This document shows positions 8,663-16,338 of a stretch of DNA of 59,610 bases, in pieces (the stretch's first letter is position 1; each line of letters begins with the position of its first letter). Both the position numbers and the translations under genes were made by a program. The notes under the pieces were generated by a model. That model was not told the origin of the DNA. It saw nothing but the letters and a program-made list of their open reading frames with translations, and did no database searches. Source of the DNA: Actinoplanes palleronii (GTDB lineage Bacteria > Actinomycetota > Actinomycetes > Mycobacteriales > Micromonosporaceae); assembly GCF_016862315.1 (NCBI RefSeq), contig NZ_BOMS01000158.1, positions 1-59,610 of the forward strand, written 5' to 3'.

Positions 8663-9697
8663 TCACTTCTCCGTCAGCATGTCGCGGACCTGGGGCAGCA
8701 CCTTCGTACCGAAGAGCTCGACGGCCTTGAGGCGCGCACTGATCGGCTGGGCACCGACCGTGTAGATCATGTCGAAGCGGCCCACGCCGAGCGCCGTCAC
8801 CGCGCGGGCGATCTTGCGGGCCACGGTGTCCGGCGAGCCGACGTAGAGCGAGCCGTTGCCGACCTCGGCGTCGAACTCGGCCCGGCGCAACGGCGGCCAG
8901 CCGCGCAGCGCGCCGATCCGGTCCCGCTGCACCTTGTAATACGGGTAGAACAGCTCCTTGGCCTGCTCGTCGGTGTCCGCCACGAACCCCGGCGAGTGCA
9001 TCCCGATCGGGTGCGCCACCGTCCCCAGCTGCTCGGTGGCCCGCCGGTACAGGTCGACGTACGGCGCGAAGCGCTCCGGCTGACCGCCGATGATGGCGAG
9101 CATCAGCGGCAGCCCGTGCCGGGCGGTGCGCACCACCGACTGCGGCGAGCCGCCGACACCGACCCAGGCGTTCAGCCGGCCCGACTCGGTCTTCGGGAAC
9201 ACGTCGGCGTCGGTCAGCGCGGGGCGGGTGGTGCCGCTCCAGGTCACCGGCTTCTCGTCGAGCAGCTTCACGAACAGCTCGAGCTTCTCCTCGAAGAGCA
9301 CGTCGTAGTCGCTCAGGTCGTAGCCGAACAGCGGGAACGACTCGGTGAACGAGCCCCGGCCGAGGATCGGCTCGGCCCGGCCGTTCGACAGCGCGTCGAC
9401 GGTGGCGAACCGCTGGAAGACCCGGACCGGGTCGTCCGAGCTGAGCACCGTGACGCCGGAGGCCAGCTTGATCCGGGAGGTGCGCGCGGCGATCGCGGCC
9501 AGCACCGTCTCCGGCGTGGAGATCGAGTATTCCGGGCGGTGGTGCTCGCCCAGCGCGATCACGTCCACGCCCAGTTCGTCGGCGAGCACGGCCTCCTCGA
9601 CGACCTGCCGGATCGCGGTGGCGTCCGAGACGAGCGTGCCGTTGTCGTCCTCCGGCACGTCGCCGAAGGTGTCCAGCCCGAAGATGAGGTCCGTCAT
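8663..9697 (-). CDS. LLM-class flavin-dependent oxidoreductase
   Basis: The 344-residue protein has a bacterial luciferase-like TIM barrel: DVIALGEHHRPEYSIS, then TSRIKLASGVTVLSSDDPVRVFQ and the C-terminal YVGSPDTVARKIA. It is probably an FMN- or F420-dependent monooxygenase or reductase of unknown substrate. The ATG at 9697 has AGGGAG 9 bp upstream and is preferred over 9724. It heads an operon with the NPR-like reductase. Two palindromic boxes lie in the intergenic region shared with a divergent MarR regulator, so it is probably induced by a ligand of that regulator. Confidence 0.87.
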   Translation of the reverse strand: MTDLIFGLDTFGDVPEDDNGTLVSDATAIRQVVEEAVLADELGVDVIALGEHHRPEYSISTPETVLAAIAARTSRIKLASGVTVLSSDDPVRVFQRFATVDALSNGRAEPILGRGSFTESFPLFGYDLSDYDVLFEEKLELFVKLLDEKPVTWSGTTRPALTDADVFPKTESGRLNAWVGVGGSPQSVVRTARHGLPLMLAIIGGQPERFAPYVDLYRRATEQLGTVAHPIGMHSPGFVADTDEQAKELFYPYYKVQRDRIGALRGWPPLRRAEFDAEVGNGSLYVGSPDTVARKIARAVTALGVGRFDMIYTVGAQPISARLKAVELFGTKVLPQVRDMLTEK

Positions 9698-9717
9698 GGT
9701 GCCGCGCTCCCTGATGA

Positions 9718-9751
9718 TTGACATGTCAACCGCCTATGATTGACACGTCAA
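9718..9751. promoter_or_regulatory. Two tandem MarR-type operators
   Basis: TTGACATGTCAA (9718-9729) is a perfect palindrome and TTGACACGTCAA (9740-9751) a near-perfect one. Both are embedded in a TGATTGACAyGTCAACC direct repeat with a 22-bp period, about two helical turns. They sit between the divergent LLM oxidoreductase and MarR genes and can serve both. Confidence 0.8.
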
Positions 9752-9770
9752 CCACCGGAGGTGAAGGTTT

Positions 9771-10241
9771 ATGCCCGGCCGACGCAAGCTGCCGTCCCGA
9801 GACGAATTGCGGACCTGGCGGGAGTTCCTGGAGAGCACCGAGGTGCTGCGCGGGCGCCTGGCCGGGCGGCTGCAGCACGACACCGGCCTGTCCACCGGCG
9901 ACTACACCGTGCTGCTGGCGCTGAGCGAGGCCACCGATCGCCGGATGCGCTCGTCCGAGCTGGCCGCGCACATCGGCTGGGAACGCAGCCGGCTGTCGCA
10001 TCACCTGGGCCGGATGGAACGCCGCGGGCTGATCGGCCGTGAGGAGCACCCGGGCGACAGTCGCGGCGCGCAGGTGGTGCTCGCGACGGCCGGCGCGGAC
10101 GCCTTCGCCGCGGCGACCGCACCGCACCTGCGGGCCATCCGGGAGCTGTTCGTCGACGCCCTGACCCCGGCCCAGCTGACCGCGGCGGCCGAGATCGCCG
10201 CCGCGCTGCGCGCGCACCTTCAGGACGACGTGGCGGGCTGA
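9771..10241 (+). CDS. MarR-family transcriptional regulator
   Basis: The 156-residue protein has a winged helix-turn-helix: RSSELAAHIGWERSRLSHHLGRMERRGLI, followed by a wing with GDSRGAQVVL. The ATG has GGAGGTGAAGG upstream. The two palindromes immediately upstream are the expected self-operators, and also cover the divergent LLM/NPR operon. The 3' end overlaps the convergent membrane-protein gene by 22 bp. Confidence 0.9.
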   Translation: MPGRRKLPSRDELRTWREFLESTEVLRGRLAGRLQHDTGLSTGDYTVLLALSEATDRRMRSSELAAHIGWERSRLSHHLGRMERRGLIGREEHPGDSRGAQVVLATAGADAFAAATAPHLRAIRELFVDALTPAQLTAAAEIAAALRAHLQDDVAG

Positions 10242-11245
10242 GCCCAGTCCCGGCGCAGCCAGAGGTAGGCCGGCATGCCCATCAGCAGGACCAGCCACAT
10301 GCTGATCAGGCGGTACAGCACCACCACGGCGGCGGCGACCGGGTGGCTGCAGCCGGCGGCCACCAGCGCCGCGAGCATGCCGACCTCGATCAGGCCGGTG
10401 CCGCCCGGTGTCAGCGGGATCTGCCGGACGATCTGAATGCCCAGGTAGATCACCGCGATCCGCCACCAGCCGAGCGTGGCGTGGCAGGCGGTGGCCGCCG
10501 CGGCCAGGCAGAACAGGTCGAGCACCCACTTGGTCATCCCGGCCGTCACGACCGAGGCCCAGCGTCGGGGCGGCAGCGCGGCCATCTCCCGGGTGGTCCG
10601 CCCGGCGGCGGCGAGCAGCCGGCCGAGCCGGGAGTCCGGCCCCACCGGCACGGCGGGGCGGCGACGCCACAGCATCCGCCCGGCGACGACGGCCGCGACC
10701 AGGGCGGCGGCCACGCCGAGCACCTCGGGCACCTGGACGGTGGCGGCGACGTCCGACCGGACCAGCCAGCCGAGCGTGTAGAGCAGTGCCAGGCTCAGGA
10801 TCGAGATGACGCCGGAGACCACTGTCACGGCGGTCGCCACGGCGGTGCTCGCCCCGTACCGCCGGAAGGTCCGGAAGGTGAAAGCGGTCGCGACCGCCGC
10901 GCCCGCCGGGACGGCCATGCTCACCGCGGCCCCGCTGATGGTCAACGCGACCGCGCTGTCCCGCGGCAGCCGCACCCCGAGACCGGACAACAGCAGGCGC
11001 TGCTGCTCGGCGAACGCGGCCTGGGAGAGCAGCCCGGCGGTCACGGCGGCCGCGGCCCAGCGCAGATCCACGTCCTGCCAGACGGTCAGCAGGGAACTCA
11101 GATCGGGCAGCTGGTCACGCAGAGTGACCAGGATGGCCACGGTGACCGTGAGGCCGAGCGCGGGACGCCACCATCGCCGCACCACCGGCGGTAACTCGGC
11201 GTTCCAGCGCCGGGTCCCGGAACGCAGGGTCGACAGCATCGGCAC
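10220..11245 (-). CDS. Flippase-like (UPF0104/LPG-synthase TM) membrane protein
   Basis: The 341-residue protein has about eight hydrophobic segments, no signal peptide and the family motif IPLTPGGTGLIEVGML near residues 275-290. This fold is the membrane half of lysyl-phosphatidylglycerol synthase and also occurs alone in proteins tied to polyprenyl or lipid-linked sugar transport. No lysyltransferase domain is present. It stands alone in minus orientation between MarR and the chemoreceptor, so its substrate is unknown. Confidence 0.82.
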   Translation of the reverse strand: MPMLSTLRSGTRRWNAELPPVVRRWWRPALGLTVTVAILVTLRDQLPDLSSLLTVWQDVDLRWAAAAVTAGLLSQAAFAEQQRLLLSGLGVRLPRDSAVALTISGAAVSMAVPAGAAVATAFTFRTFRRYGASTAVATAVTVVSGVISILSLALLYTLGWLVRSDVAATVQVPEVLGVAAALVAAVVAGRMLWRRRPAVPVGPDSRLGRLLAAAGRTTREMAALPPRRWASVVTAGMTKWVLDLFCLAAAATACHATLGWWRIAVIYLGIQIVRQIPLTPGGTGLIEVGMLAALVAAGCSHPVAAAVVVLYRLISMWLVLLMGMPAYLWLRRDWAQPATSS

Positions 11246-11308
11246 AGCATGCCAGCCCGGCCCGCCGATGTCCCCATCCGGAGGCGGGCTTCACAGCAGC
11301 CACCAGCG

Positions 11309-11381
11309 ACGATACGGTCCGGGCCGGCGCGTCCCCGGCTTCGCTGAACCACACGAACCGGCGGGCCGGTGTCCGTATCGT
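11309..11381. other. Long imperfect inverted repeat upstream of the chemoreceptor gene
   Basis: ACGATACGG (11309-11317) pairs with CCGTATCGT (11373-11381), and pairing continues inward with CCGGCCC-type sequence to about 20 bp with bulges. It lies in the intergenic region 58 bp before the chemoreceptor ATG. It could be a divergent operator or a structured leader. Confidence 0.4.
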
Positions 11382-11438
11382 CGGTTTGATGACGAGCGTG
11401 GTGGACAGCAGCCGCCCCCGTGGTGAAGGACCGTGCTG

Positions 11439-13052
11439 ATGGCCCACACGCCGCTCCCCGGCCGGCCCGGCAATCCGGCCGCCCGATGGTTCGCCGACCT
11501 CCCGGTCGCCGCCAAGATCTTCACCGCGGTCGGCGTGGTCGCGGTCGCCGCGATCGCGGCGGGTGTGCTGGCGGTCGCGAGCCTGTCGAAGGTGTACGCC
11601 AGCACCGAGTCGATCGTGCAGAGCAACATGATTCCGTCACTGGAGCTCGCCGACCTGCGCGTCGCCGCGGTGAGTGTGCGGGTGGCGGTCCGCGACGTGG
11701 CGCTGCTCTCCGACAAGGACGCCGCCGTGGCGAAGGTGACGGTCGCCGACGCCGCGGTCACCGCCGCGACCGAGGTGTACCGGCAGCACGCCACCGATCC
11801 CGCCGCGGTCGACGCGTTCACCCAGCTCTGGGCGCAGTACATCAGCATCCGGGACGCCAAGCAGATCCCGGCGGCCCGCGCCGACGACCTGGACGAGTTC
11901 GAGGCGCAGGCGACGAGCACGCTGACCCCGCTGGTCACCAAGGCCCTGGCCGCGCTGCAGACCGCCGCCACGGCCGAACGGGCGGAGGCCGACCAGCGGA
12001 TGACGACCGCGCACGATCAGTACCACCGGTCCCGGATACAGCTGATCGTGCTGGTGATCGCCGGGATCCTGATCGGCCTCGCGGTCGCGACCTACACGGT
12101 ACGGCGGATCGTCCGGTCGCTGCACGAGGTCGGCGCGGTGCTGTCCGCGATGGCGGCCGGCGACCTGACGTCCGCGGCGCCGCACGCCTCGCGCGACGAG
12201 ATCGGCCGGATGGCGACCGAACTGCACACCGCGACCGCCGGGGTGCGCAGCACCGTGCAGGCGGTCGCCGAGACCGCCGCCGGGGTGGCCGGCTCGGCGG
12301 CCCGGCTGGCCACGATGAGCGCCTCGATCGCCGCCACCGCCGACACGACGTCCGGGCGCTCCCGGAGCGTGGCCGAAGCCGCGGGGCACGTGTCCGACAA
12401 CGTCCAGTCCGTGGTGGCCGGTGCCGAGGAGATGTCCGCCGCCATCCGGGAGATCGCCGAGTCGGCGTCGCAGGCCGCCCGGGTCGCGGCGTCCGCGGTC
12501 GAGGTGGCCACCAGCGCCTCGGGCACGGTGGCGCAGCTGGACGCGTCGAGCGCCGAGATCGGCAACGTGCTGAACCTGATCACGTCGATCGCCGAGCAGA
12601 CCAACCTGCTCGCCCTGAACGCCACCATCGAGGCGGCCCGGGCCGGCGACGCCGGCAAGGGCTTCGCCGTGGTCGCCTCCGAGGTCAAGGACCTGGCCCA
12701 GGAGACCGCCCGGGCCACCGAGGACATCGCCGGGCGGGTCGCGGCGATCCAGTCCGACGCGCGCGCCGCGGCCGGCTCGATCCACGAGATCTCCGAGGTG
12801 ATCGCGGAGATCAACCAGTACCAGACCACGATCGCCGCCGCGGTCGAGGAGCAGACCGCGACCACCGCCGAGATCAGCCGCAACGTCGCCCAGGCGGCGG
12901 CCGGCACCACCGAGATCGCCGGCACGATCGGCGGGGTCGCCGACGGAGCCGCCGGCACCAGCTCCGGGATGGCCGAGACCCGCGCCGCGATGGGCGAGCT
13001 GGCCGATGCCGCGGAGGGCCTGCAGACCCTGGTCCAGCGGTTCCGCTACTGA
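11439..13052 (+). CDS. Methyl-accepting chemotaxis protein
   Basis: The protein has about 537 residues. TM1 is near residues 26-50, the external four-helix sensor runs to about 190, and TM2 (IQLIVLVIAGILIGLAVATY) is near 195-215. A HAMP domain follows (MAAGDLTSAAP, DEIGRMA). The signalling hairpin tip is intact: ITSIAEQTNLLALNATIEAA then GFAVVASEVKDLA. It should relay a chemical signal to CheA. No che genes are in the window, so it may act in a non-flagellar pathway. The ATG at 11439 is preferred over GTG 11433 because GAAGGA is 8 bp upstream. A strong terminator follows. Confidence 0.92.
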   Translation: MAHTPLPGRPGNPAARWFADLPVAAKIFTAVGVVAVAAIAAGVLAVASLSKVYASTESIVQSNMIPSLELADLRVAAVSVRVAVRDVALLSDKDAAVAKVTVADAAVTAATEVYRQHATDPAAVDAFTQLWAQYISIRDAKQIPAARADDLDEFEAQATSTLTPLVTKALAALQTAATAERAEADQRMTTAHDQYHRSRIQLIVLVIAGILIGLAVATYTVRRIVRSLHEVGAVLSAMAAGDLTSAAPHASRDEIGRMATELHTATAGVRSTVQAVAETAAGVAGSAARLATMSASIAATADTTSGRSRSVAEAAGHVSDNVQSVVAGAEEMSAAIREIAESASQAARVAASAVEVATSASGTVAQLDASSAEIGNVLNLITSIAEQTNLLALNATIEAARAGDAGKGFAVVASEVKDLAQETARATEDIAGRVAAIQSDARAAAGSIHEISEVIAEINQYQTTIAAAVEEQTATTAEISRNVAQAAAGTTEIAGTIGGVADGAAGTSSGMAETRAAMGELADAAEGLQTLVQRFRY

Positions 13053-13057
13053 ACAGC

Positions 13058-13095
13058 AAAAACCCGGTGGAGACGGTCGTCTCCACCGGGTTTTT
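13058..13095. terminator. Strong bidirectional terminator
   Basis: The arms at 13058-13074 and 13079-13095 form a perfect 17-bp stem beginning AAAAACCCGG and ending CCGGGTTTTT, with a GGTC tetraloop. It serves the chemoreceptor (plus) and the YtxH-like gene (minus). Confidence 0.93.
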
Positions 13096-13106
13096 CCCAT
13101 CGTGCG

Positions 13107-13502
13107 TCAGTTCAGCAGGTCACTGTTGTTCGTGCCACGCGTGGCGGCCGAGGACGTCCGCGGCTTCGTCTGCGCGGGCGTCACGACCGGAGTGGTGGTG
13201 GCCGGCGACGGCGTGGGCGTCACCGACGTGGCGCCGGCCGTGACCAGCGACGGCGACGGGGTGACGTGCGACGGGGCGGGGGTCGTGGAGGACGACTCCG
13301 GGGCGATCGACGCCAGCTTCGCGTTGGTCTTCTCGACGCCGGTGTTGATCAGTGCGGTCGCCTTCTCCTGCGCCTGCACCACCTTGGGGTGGCTGCCGAC
13401 CTTGCGCGCGGTCGCGGCGATCTGCTCGAACTTCTCGCGGCCGGCCCGGGTGCCCAGCACATATCCAGCGGCGAATCCGACGGCCAGCTTCATCATCTTC
13501 AT
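13107..13502 (-). CDS. YtxH-like small stress protein
   Basis: The 131-residue protein begins MKMMKLAVGFAAGYVLGTRAG, a membrane-associated segment ending in the GTRAGREK motif common in actinobacterial YtxH-like proteins. A charged helical region follows, then a Pro/Thr/Ser-rich tail of about 60 residues ending TNNSDLLN. The ATG has GGAG 8 bp upstream. About 90 bp further up is a GGTTT-N16-GGGCAT sequence, a SigB-type promoter candidate; ytxH is in the SigB regulon of Bacillus, which fits. The molecular role is unknown. Confidence 0.72.
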   Translation of the reverse strand: MKMMKLAVGFAAGYVLGTRAGREKFEQIAATARKVGSHPKVVQAQEKATALINTGVEKTNAKLASIAPESSSTTPAPSHVTPSPSLVTAGATSVTPTPSPATTTPVVTPAQTKPRTSSAATRGTNNSDLLN

Positions 13503-13590
13503 TGTCGTTTCTCCAGGTGGTGATGGATGGGACTGCGAGCGGCGGGAGCCGTGTCACACCAGGCTCGCCTCCGAACTCCTGTCCCGGTTG

Positions 13591-13617
13591 ATGCCCGCCG
13601 TTCAGCCCGATGAAACC
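13591..13617 (-). promoter_or_regulatory. Candidate SigB-type promoter for the YtxH-like gene
   Basis: On the minus strand GGTTT (complement of 13613-13617) is followed after 16 bp by GGGCAT (complement of 13591-13596). The same GTTT/GGGCA pair at 15-bp spacing precedes dps and the small repeat protein. Confidence 0.45.
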
Positions 13618-13655
13618 GATCGGTCACGTCGACTCGCCGAAACTGTGATCAATTC

Positions 13656-13680
13656 GCATCGACTGCCCACAATCGGGTAA
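13656..13680 (+). promoter_or_regulatory. Weak SigB-type promoter candidate for the ATPase gene
   Basis: GCAT (13656-13659), 15 bp, then GGGTAA (13675-13680) fits GNNT-N14-16-GGGTA. Transcription would begin within a few bases of the ATG at 13690, giving a leaderless or nearly leaderless mRNA. Confidence 0.3.
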
Positions 13681-13689
13681 AACTGGGGC

Positions 13690-14079
13690 ATGGAGACGCT
13701 GCGGATGCCCTTCGCGCACGGCTACGGCAGCGCGGCCATCCGCCGGACCGTGCGCCACGTGCTCGCCACCTGGCAGCTCACCGACCTGGCCGGGGACGCT
13801 CTCGTGGTGATCAGCGAGCTGGTGCAGAACGCGGTCCAGCACGCCGGCGGCCGCGGCGAGCTGGTGCTGACCCGGCGTCGCGAGGGCGTGCTCGTCGAGG
13901 TGTTCGACGAGAGTTCCGCCGCGCCCAGCGTCCGCGCCCCCGACCCGCGCCGGATCGGCGGGCGCGGGCTGCTGATCGTCGCCGCGGTGACCAGCGCCTG
14001 GGGCACCCGCACCAGCCAGGCCGGCAAGGTCGTCTGGGCCGAGCTGGCCATGGCCGCCGTCTGCGCCACCGCCGCCTGA
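13690..14079 (+). CDS. HATPase-fold regulatory protein (anti-sigma kinase-like)
   Basis: The 129-residue GHKL ATPase has the N-box VISELVQNAVQHAGG, the G1 region VEVFDES and the lid RIGGRGLLIV. Single-domain proteins of this type are common in actinobacteria as partners of STAS antagonists or sigma factors. It stands alone, without an adjacent STAS or sigma gene. A short hairpin CCCGGT-CAGA-ACCGGG (14107-14122) follows. Its target is unknown. Confidence 0.78.
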   Translation: METLRMPFAHGYGSAAIRRTVRHVLATWQLTDLAGDALVVISELVQNAVQHAGGRGELVLTRRREGVLVEVFDESSAAPSVRAPDPRRIGGRGLLIVAAVTSAWGTRTSQAGKVVWAELAMAAVCATAA

Positions 14080-14106
14080 GCCATCAATCCGGAAACCATG
14101 GTTAAT

Positions 14107-14122
14107 CCCGGTCAGAACCGGG
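14107..14122 (+). terminator. Short hairpin after the ATPase gene
   Basis: CCCGGT and ACCGGG pair around a CAGA loop 28 bp after the stop. There is no T-tract. Confidence 0.4.
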
Positions 14123-14191
14123 CAGTGTTAGCTACACCACAACCGCCCGGGTTCGACGGCTGAGATCCCCGTTCCCGGTCGAGATATCCGA

Positions 14192-14229
14192 CGAAGGCCC
14201 TGCCCGCGACACTCGGGTGAGGGCCTTCG
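14192..14229 (-). terminator. Hairpin downstream of ktrA-like gene
   Basis: CGAAGGCCCT (14192-14201) and AGGGCCTTCG (14220-14229) form a perfect 10-bp stem with an internally paired loop. It lies 12 bp past the KtrA stop on the minus strand and has no strong T-tract. Confidence 0.6.
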
Positions 14230-14241
14230 CCACGTCCGGGC

Positions 14242-14910
14242 TCAGTTCGCCGCGGCGAACGCCTCCACCTTGGCGGTGTCCCCGGCGACGATCAGCACGC
14301 AGCCCTGCGGGACGACCGTCTCCGGCGTCGCGTACGTGAAGTCCTCGCCGGGCCGCTTGGTGCCGACCACGGTGATCCCCCACGTGTTGCGCAACCCGAG
14401 GTCCCGCAGCGTGCGGCCGGCCGCACCCCGCGGCGCGCGGACCTTGGCGATCGCGAAGTCGTCGTCGAACTCGATGTAGTCGAGCATCCGGCCGGTGATC
14501 AGGTGCGCGACCCGCTCGCCCATCTCGGTCTCCGGGAAGATCACGTGCTGGGCGCCGACCGACTTGAGGATCTTGCCGTGCTTGACGCTGGTCGCCTTGG
14601 CCCAGATCTCCGCGACGCCCAGCTCGGTGAGCGTGAGCACGGTCAGCACGCTGGTCTCCAGGTTGGTGCCGATGCCGACCACCGCGCGCGGGAACTCGTG
14701 CACGCCGAGCTGGCGCAGCGCGTCCTCGTCGGTGGCGTCCACCTCGACGACCTGGGTGAGCCGGTCCGACCAGTCCTGCACGATCCGCGGGTCGGTGTCG
14801 ATGCCGAGCACCTCGTACCCGAGGTCCAGCAGGGACGCGGCGACCTGACCGCCGAACCGGCCGAGACCGATCACCACCACGTTGTCGCTCGACGCGCTTC
14901 TCTCAGCCAA
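14242..14910 (-). CDS. KtrA/TrkA-type potassium uptake regulator
   Basis: The 222-residue protein has an N-terminal RCK Rossmann domain (VVVIGLGRFGGQVAASLLDLGYEV, then GIDTDP) and a C-terminal RCK_C region (LRDLGLRNTWGITVVGTKRP). It binds nucleotide and gates the KtrB membrane subunit. Its start overlaps the ktrB-like stop by 8 bp, so the two are translated together. Confidence 0.92.
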   Translation of the reverse strand: MAERSASSDNVVVIGLGRFGGQVAASLLDLGYEVLGIDTDPRIVQDWSDRLTQVVEVDATDEDALRQLGVHEFPRAVVGIGTNLETSVLTVLTLTELGVAEIWAKATSVKHGKILKSVGAQHVIFPETEMGERVAHLITGRMLDYIEFDDDFAIAKVRAPRGAAGRTLRDLGLRNTWGITVVGTKRPGEDFTYATPETVVPQGCVLIVAGDTAKVEAFAAAN

Positions 14911-16237
14911 CGAGGGGCCTCTCTTCCGGGTAGCGGTAGTGCCGGCGGCGGGTGTTCAACGCGATCGCGGTGCCCACCGTGATCGTGCCGACCCGGCCGA
15001 CGTACATCAGGACGACGAGCAGGACCTGCGCGGACGGCGGCAGGCTCGCGGTGATGCCGGTGCTGAGCCCGACGGTGGCGAACGCCGAGGTGACCTCGAA
15101 CAGGGCCCGGTCGAACGGCACGCCGTCGGTCAGCGCGTCCAGTGCCAGCGTGCCGGACGCGACCAGGGCGACACCCATCAGGGCCACCGTGAGCGCCTGC
15201 CGCTGGGTCTCCTCGGCGATCCGGCGACGGTGGATCACCACGTCCGGCTCGCCGCGCAACTCGGCCCAGATCACGTACGCCAACAGCAGGAACGTCGTGA
15301 TCTTGATGCCGCCGGCGGTGCTCGCGCTGCCCCCGCCGATGAACATCAGCGCGGTGGTGACCGCGGTGGTCTCGCTGTACGTGTGACCCAGGTCGACGGT
15401 GTTGAAGCCGCCGGAGCGGGTCATCACGTCCTGGGTGAACGCGGCGAGCATCTTCGCCGGGGTGCCGAGCGGGCCGAGCGTGCCCGGGTTGCCCCACTCG
15501 AAGACCAGGAAGGTCAGGAAGCCGAACCCGGAGAGCAGCACGGTGCCCCACACGGTCAGCCGGGTATGCGTGGACCAGGCGTCCGGCTTGCGCCACTCGC
15601 GGACCAGCTCGAACACCACCGGGAAGCCGATCGAGCCGGCCAGCACGCCGAACGTCAGCGGCAGGCAGATCCACGGATCCGCGACGAACCGGACCAGGCT
15701 GTCCGGGTAGAGCGCGAACCCGGCGTTGTTGAACGCCTGGACGGCGTGGAAGATCGCCTCCCAGAGGGCGCGGCCGAGGCTGTAGTCGTACGAAAGCCAG
15801 AAGCGGACCGTGAGCACGGCGGCGATGGCGGCCTCCGAAACGACCATGACCCCCGCCACCCGCAGCAGCACCCCGCCGAGGTTGCCACCGGTCAGGCCGG
15901 CGCTCTCGGCCTGGGCCAGCAGCCGGCCCCGCAACCCGAGCCGGCGCGACACCAGCAGGCTGAGCAGGGTGGCCAGGGTCATGATGCCGAAGCCGCCGAT
16001 CTGCGACAGCACGGTCAGCAGCACGTGGCCGAACGTCGACCAGTACGTCGGGGTGTCGACGACCGACAGACCGGTCACGCAGACCGCGGACGCCGCGGTG
16101 AACAGCGCGGTGACCAGCGGGGCGTGGCCCGGCTCGGCCCGTGCGGCGGGCAGCATCATCAGGCCGGTGCCGAGCAGGATCGCGCCGAGGAACGCGAGCG
16201 GCACGATGCGGGCCGGGTACCGCCAGGGAGATAACAC
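14903..16237 (-). CDS. KtrB/TrkH-type potassium transporter subunit
   Basis: The 444-residue polytopic protein has the four-fold M1-P-M2 layout of the Ktr/Trk family. Filter-region pieces are recognisable: AVCVTGLSVVDT, QAFNNAGFAL, TRSGGFNTVDL and FATVGLSTGIT. It moves potassium with sodium or down its gradient and is controlled by the RCK protein encoded next. About 100 bp separate it from the divergent GGDEF-EAL gene; no riboswitch could be recognised in that gap. Confidence 0.92.
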   Translation of the reverse strand: MLSPWRYPARIVPLAFLGAILLGTGLMMLPAARAEPGHAPLVTALFTAASAVCVTGLSVVDTPTYWSTFGHVLLTVLSQIGGFGIMTLATLLSLLVSRRLGLRGRLLAQAESAGLTGGNLGGVLLRVAGVMVVSEAAIAAVLTVRFWLSYDYSLGRALWEAIFHAVQAFNNAGFALYPDSLVRFVADPWICLPLTFGVLAGSIGFPVVFELVREWRKPDAWSTHTRLTVWGTVLLSGFGFLTFLVFEWGNPGTLGPLGTPAKMLAAFTQDVMTRSGGFNTVDLGHTYSETTAVTTALMFIGGGSASTAGGIKITTFLLLAYVIWAELRGEPDVVIHRRRIAEETQRQALTVALMGVALVASGTLALDALTDGVPFDRALFEVTSAFATVGLSTGITASLPPSAQVLLVVLMYVGRVGTITVGTAIALNTRRRHYRYPEERPLVG

Positions 16238-16338
16238 CGAACGTGCATATCACCCCGGCACCGCGGTGAAGATCTCAGCTCCCCGGCGCGGCGGCCGACG
16301 ATGGTGGACGACAAACGCCGAGGACCCAGGGAGAACAC

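Noticed and set aside
7703..9721. 672-codon plus-strand frame
   Set aside because: It overlaps three well-supported genes on both strands and has no recognisable motif.
16238..16338. c-di-AMP or other riboswitch before the ktrB-like gene
   Set aside because: The gap is only 100 bp, shared with a divergent promoter, and no conserved riboswitch core could be recognised.
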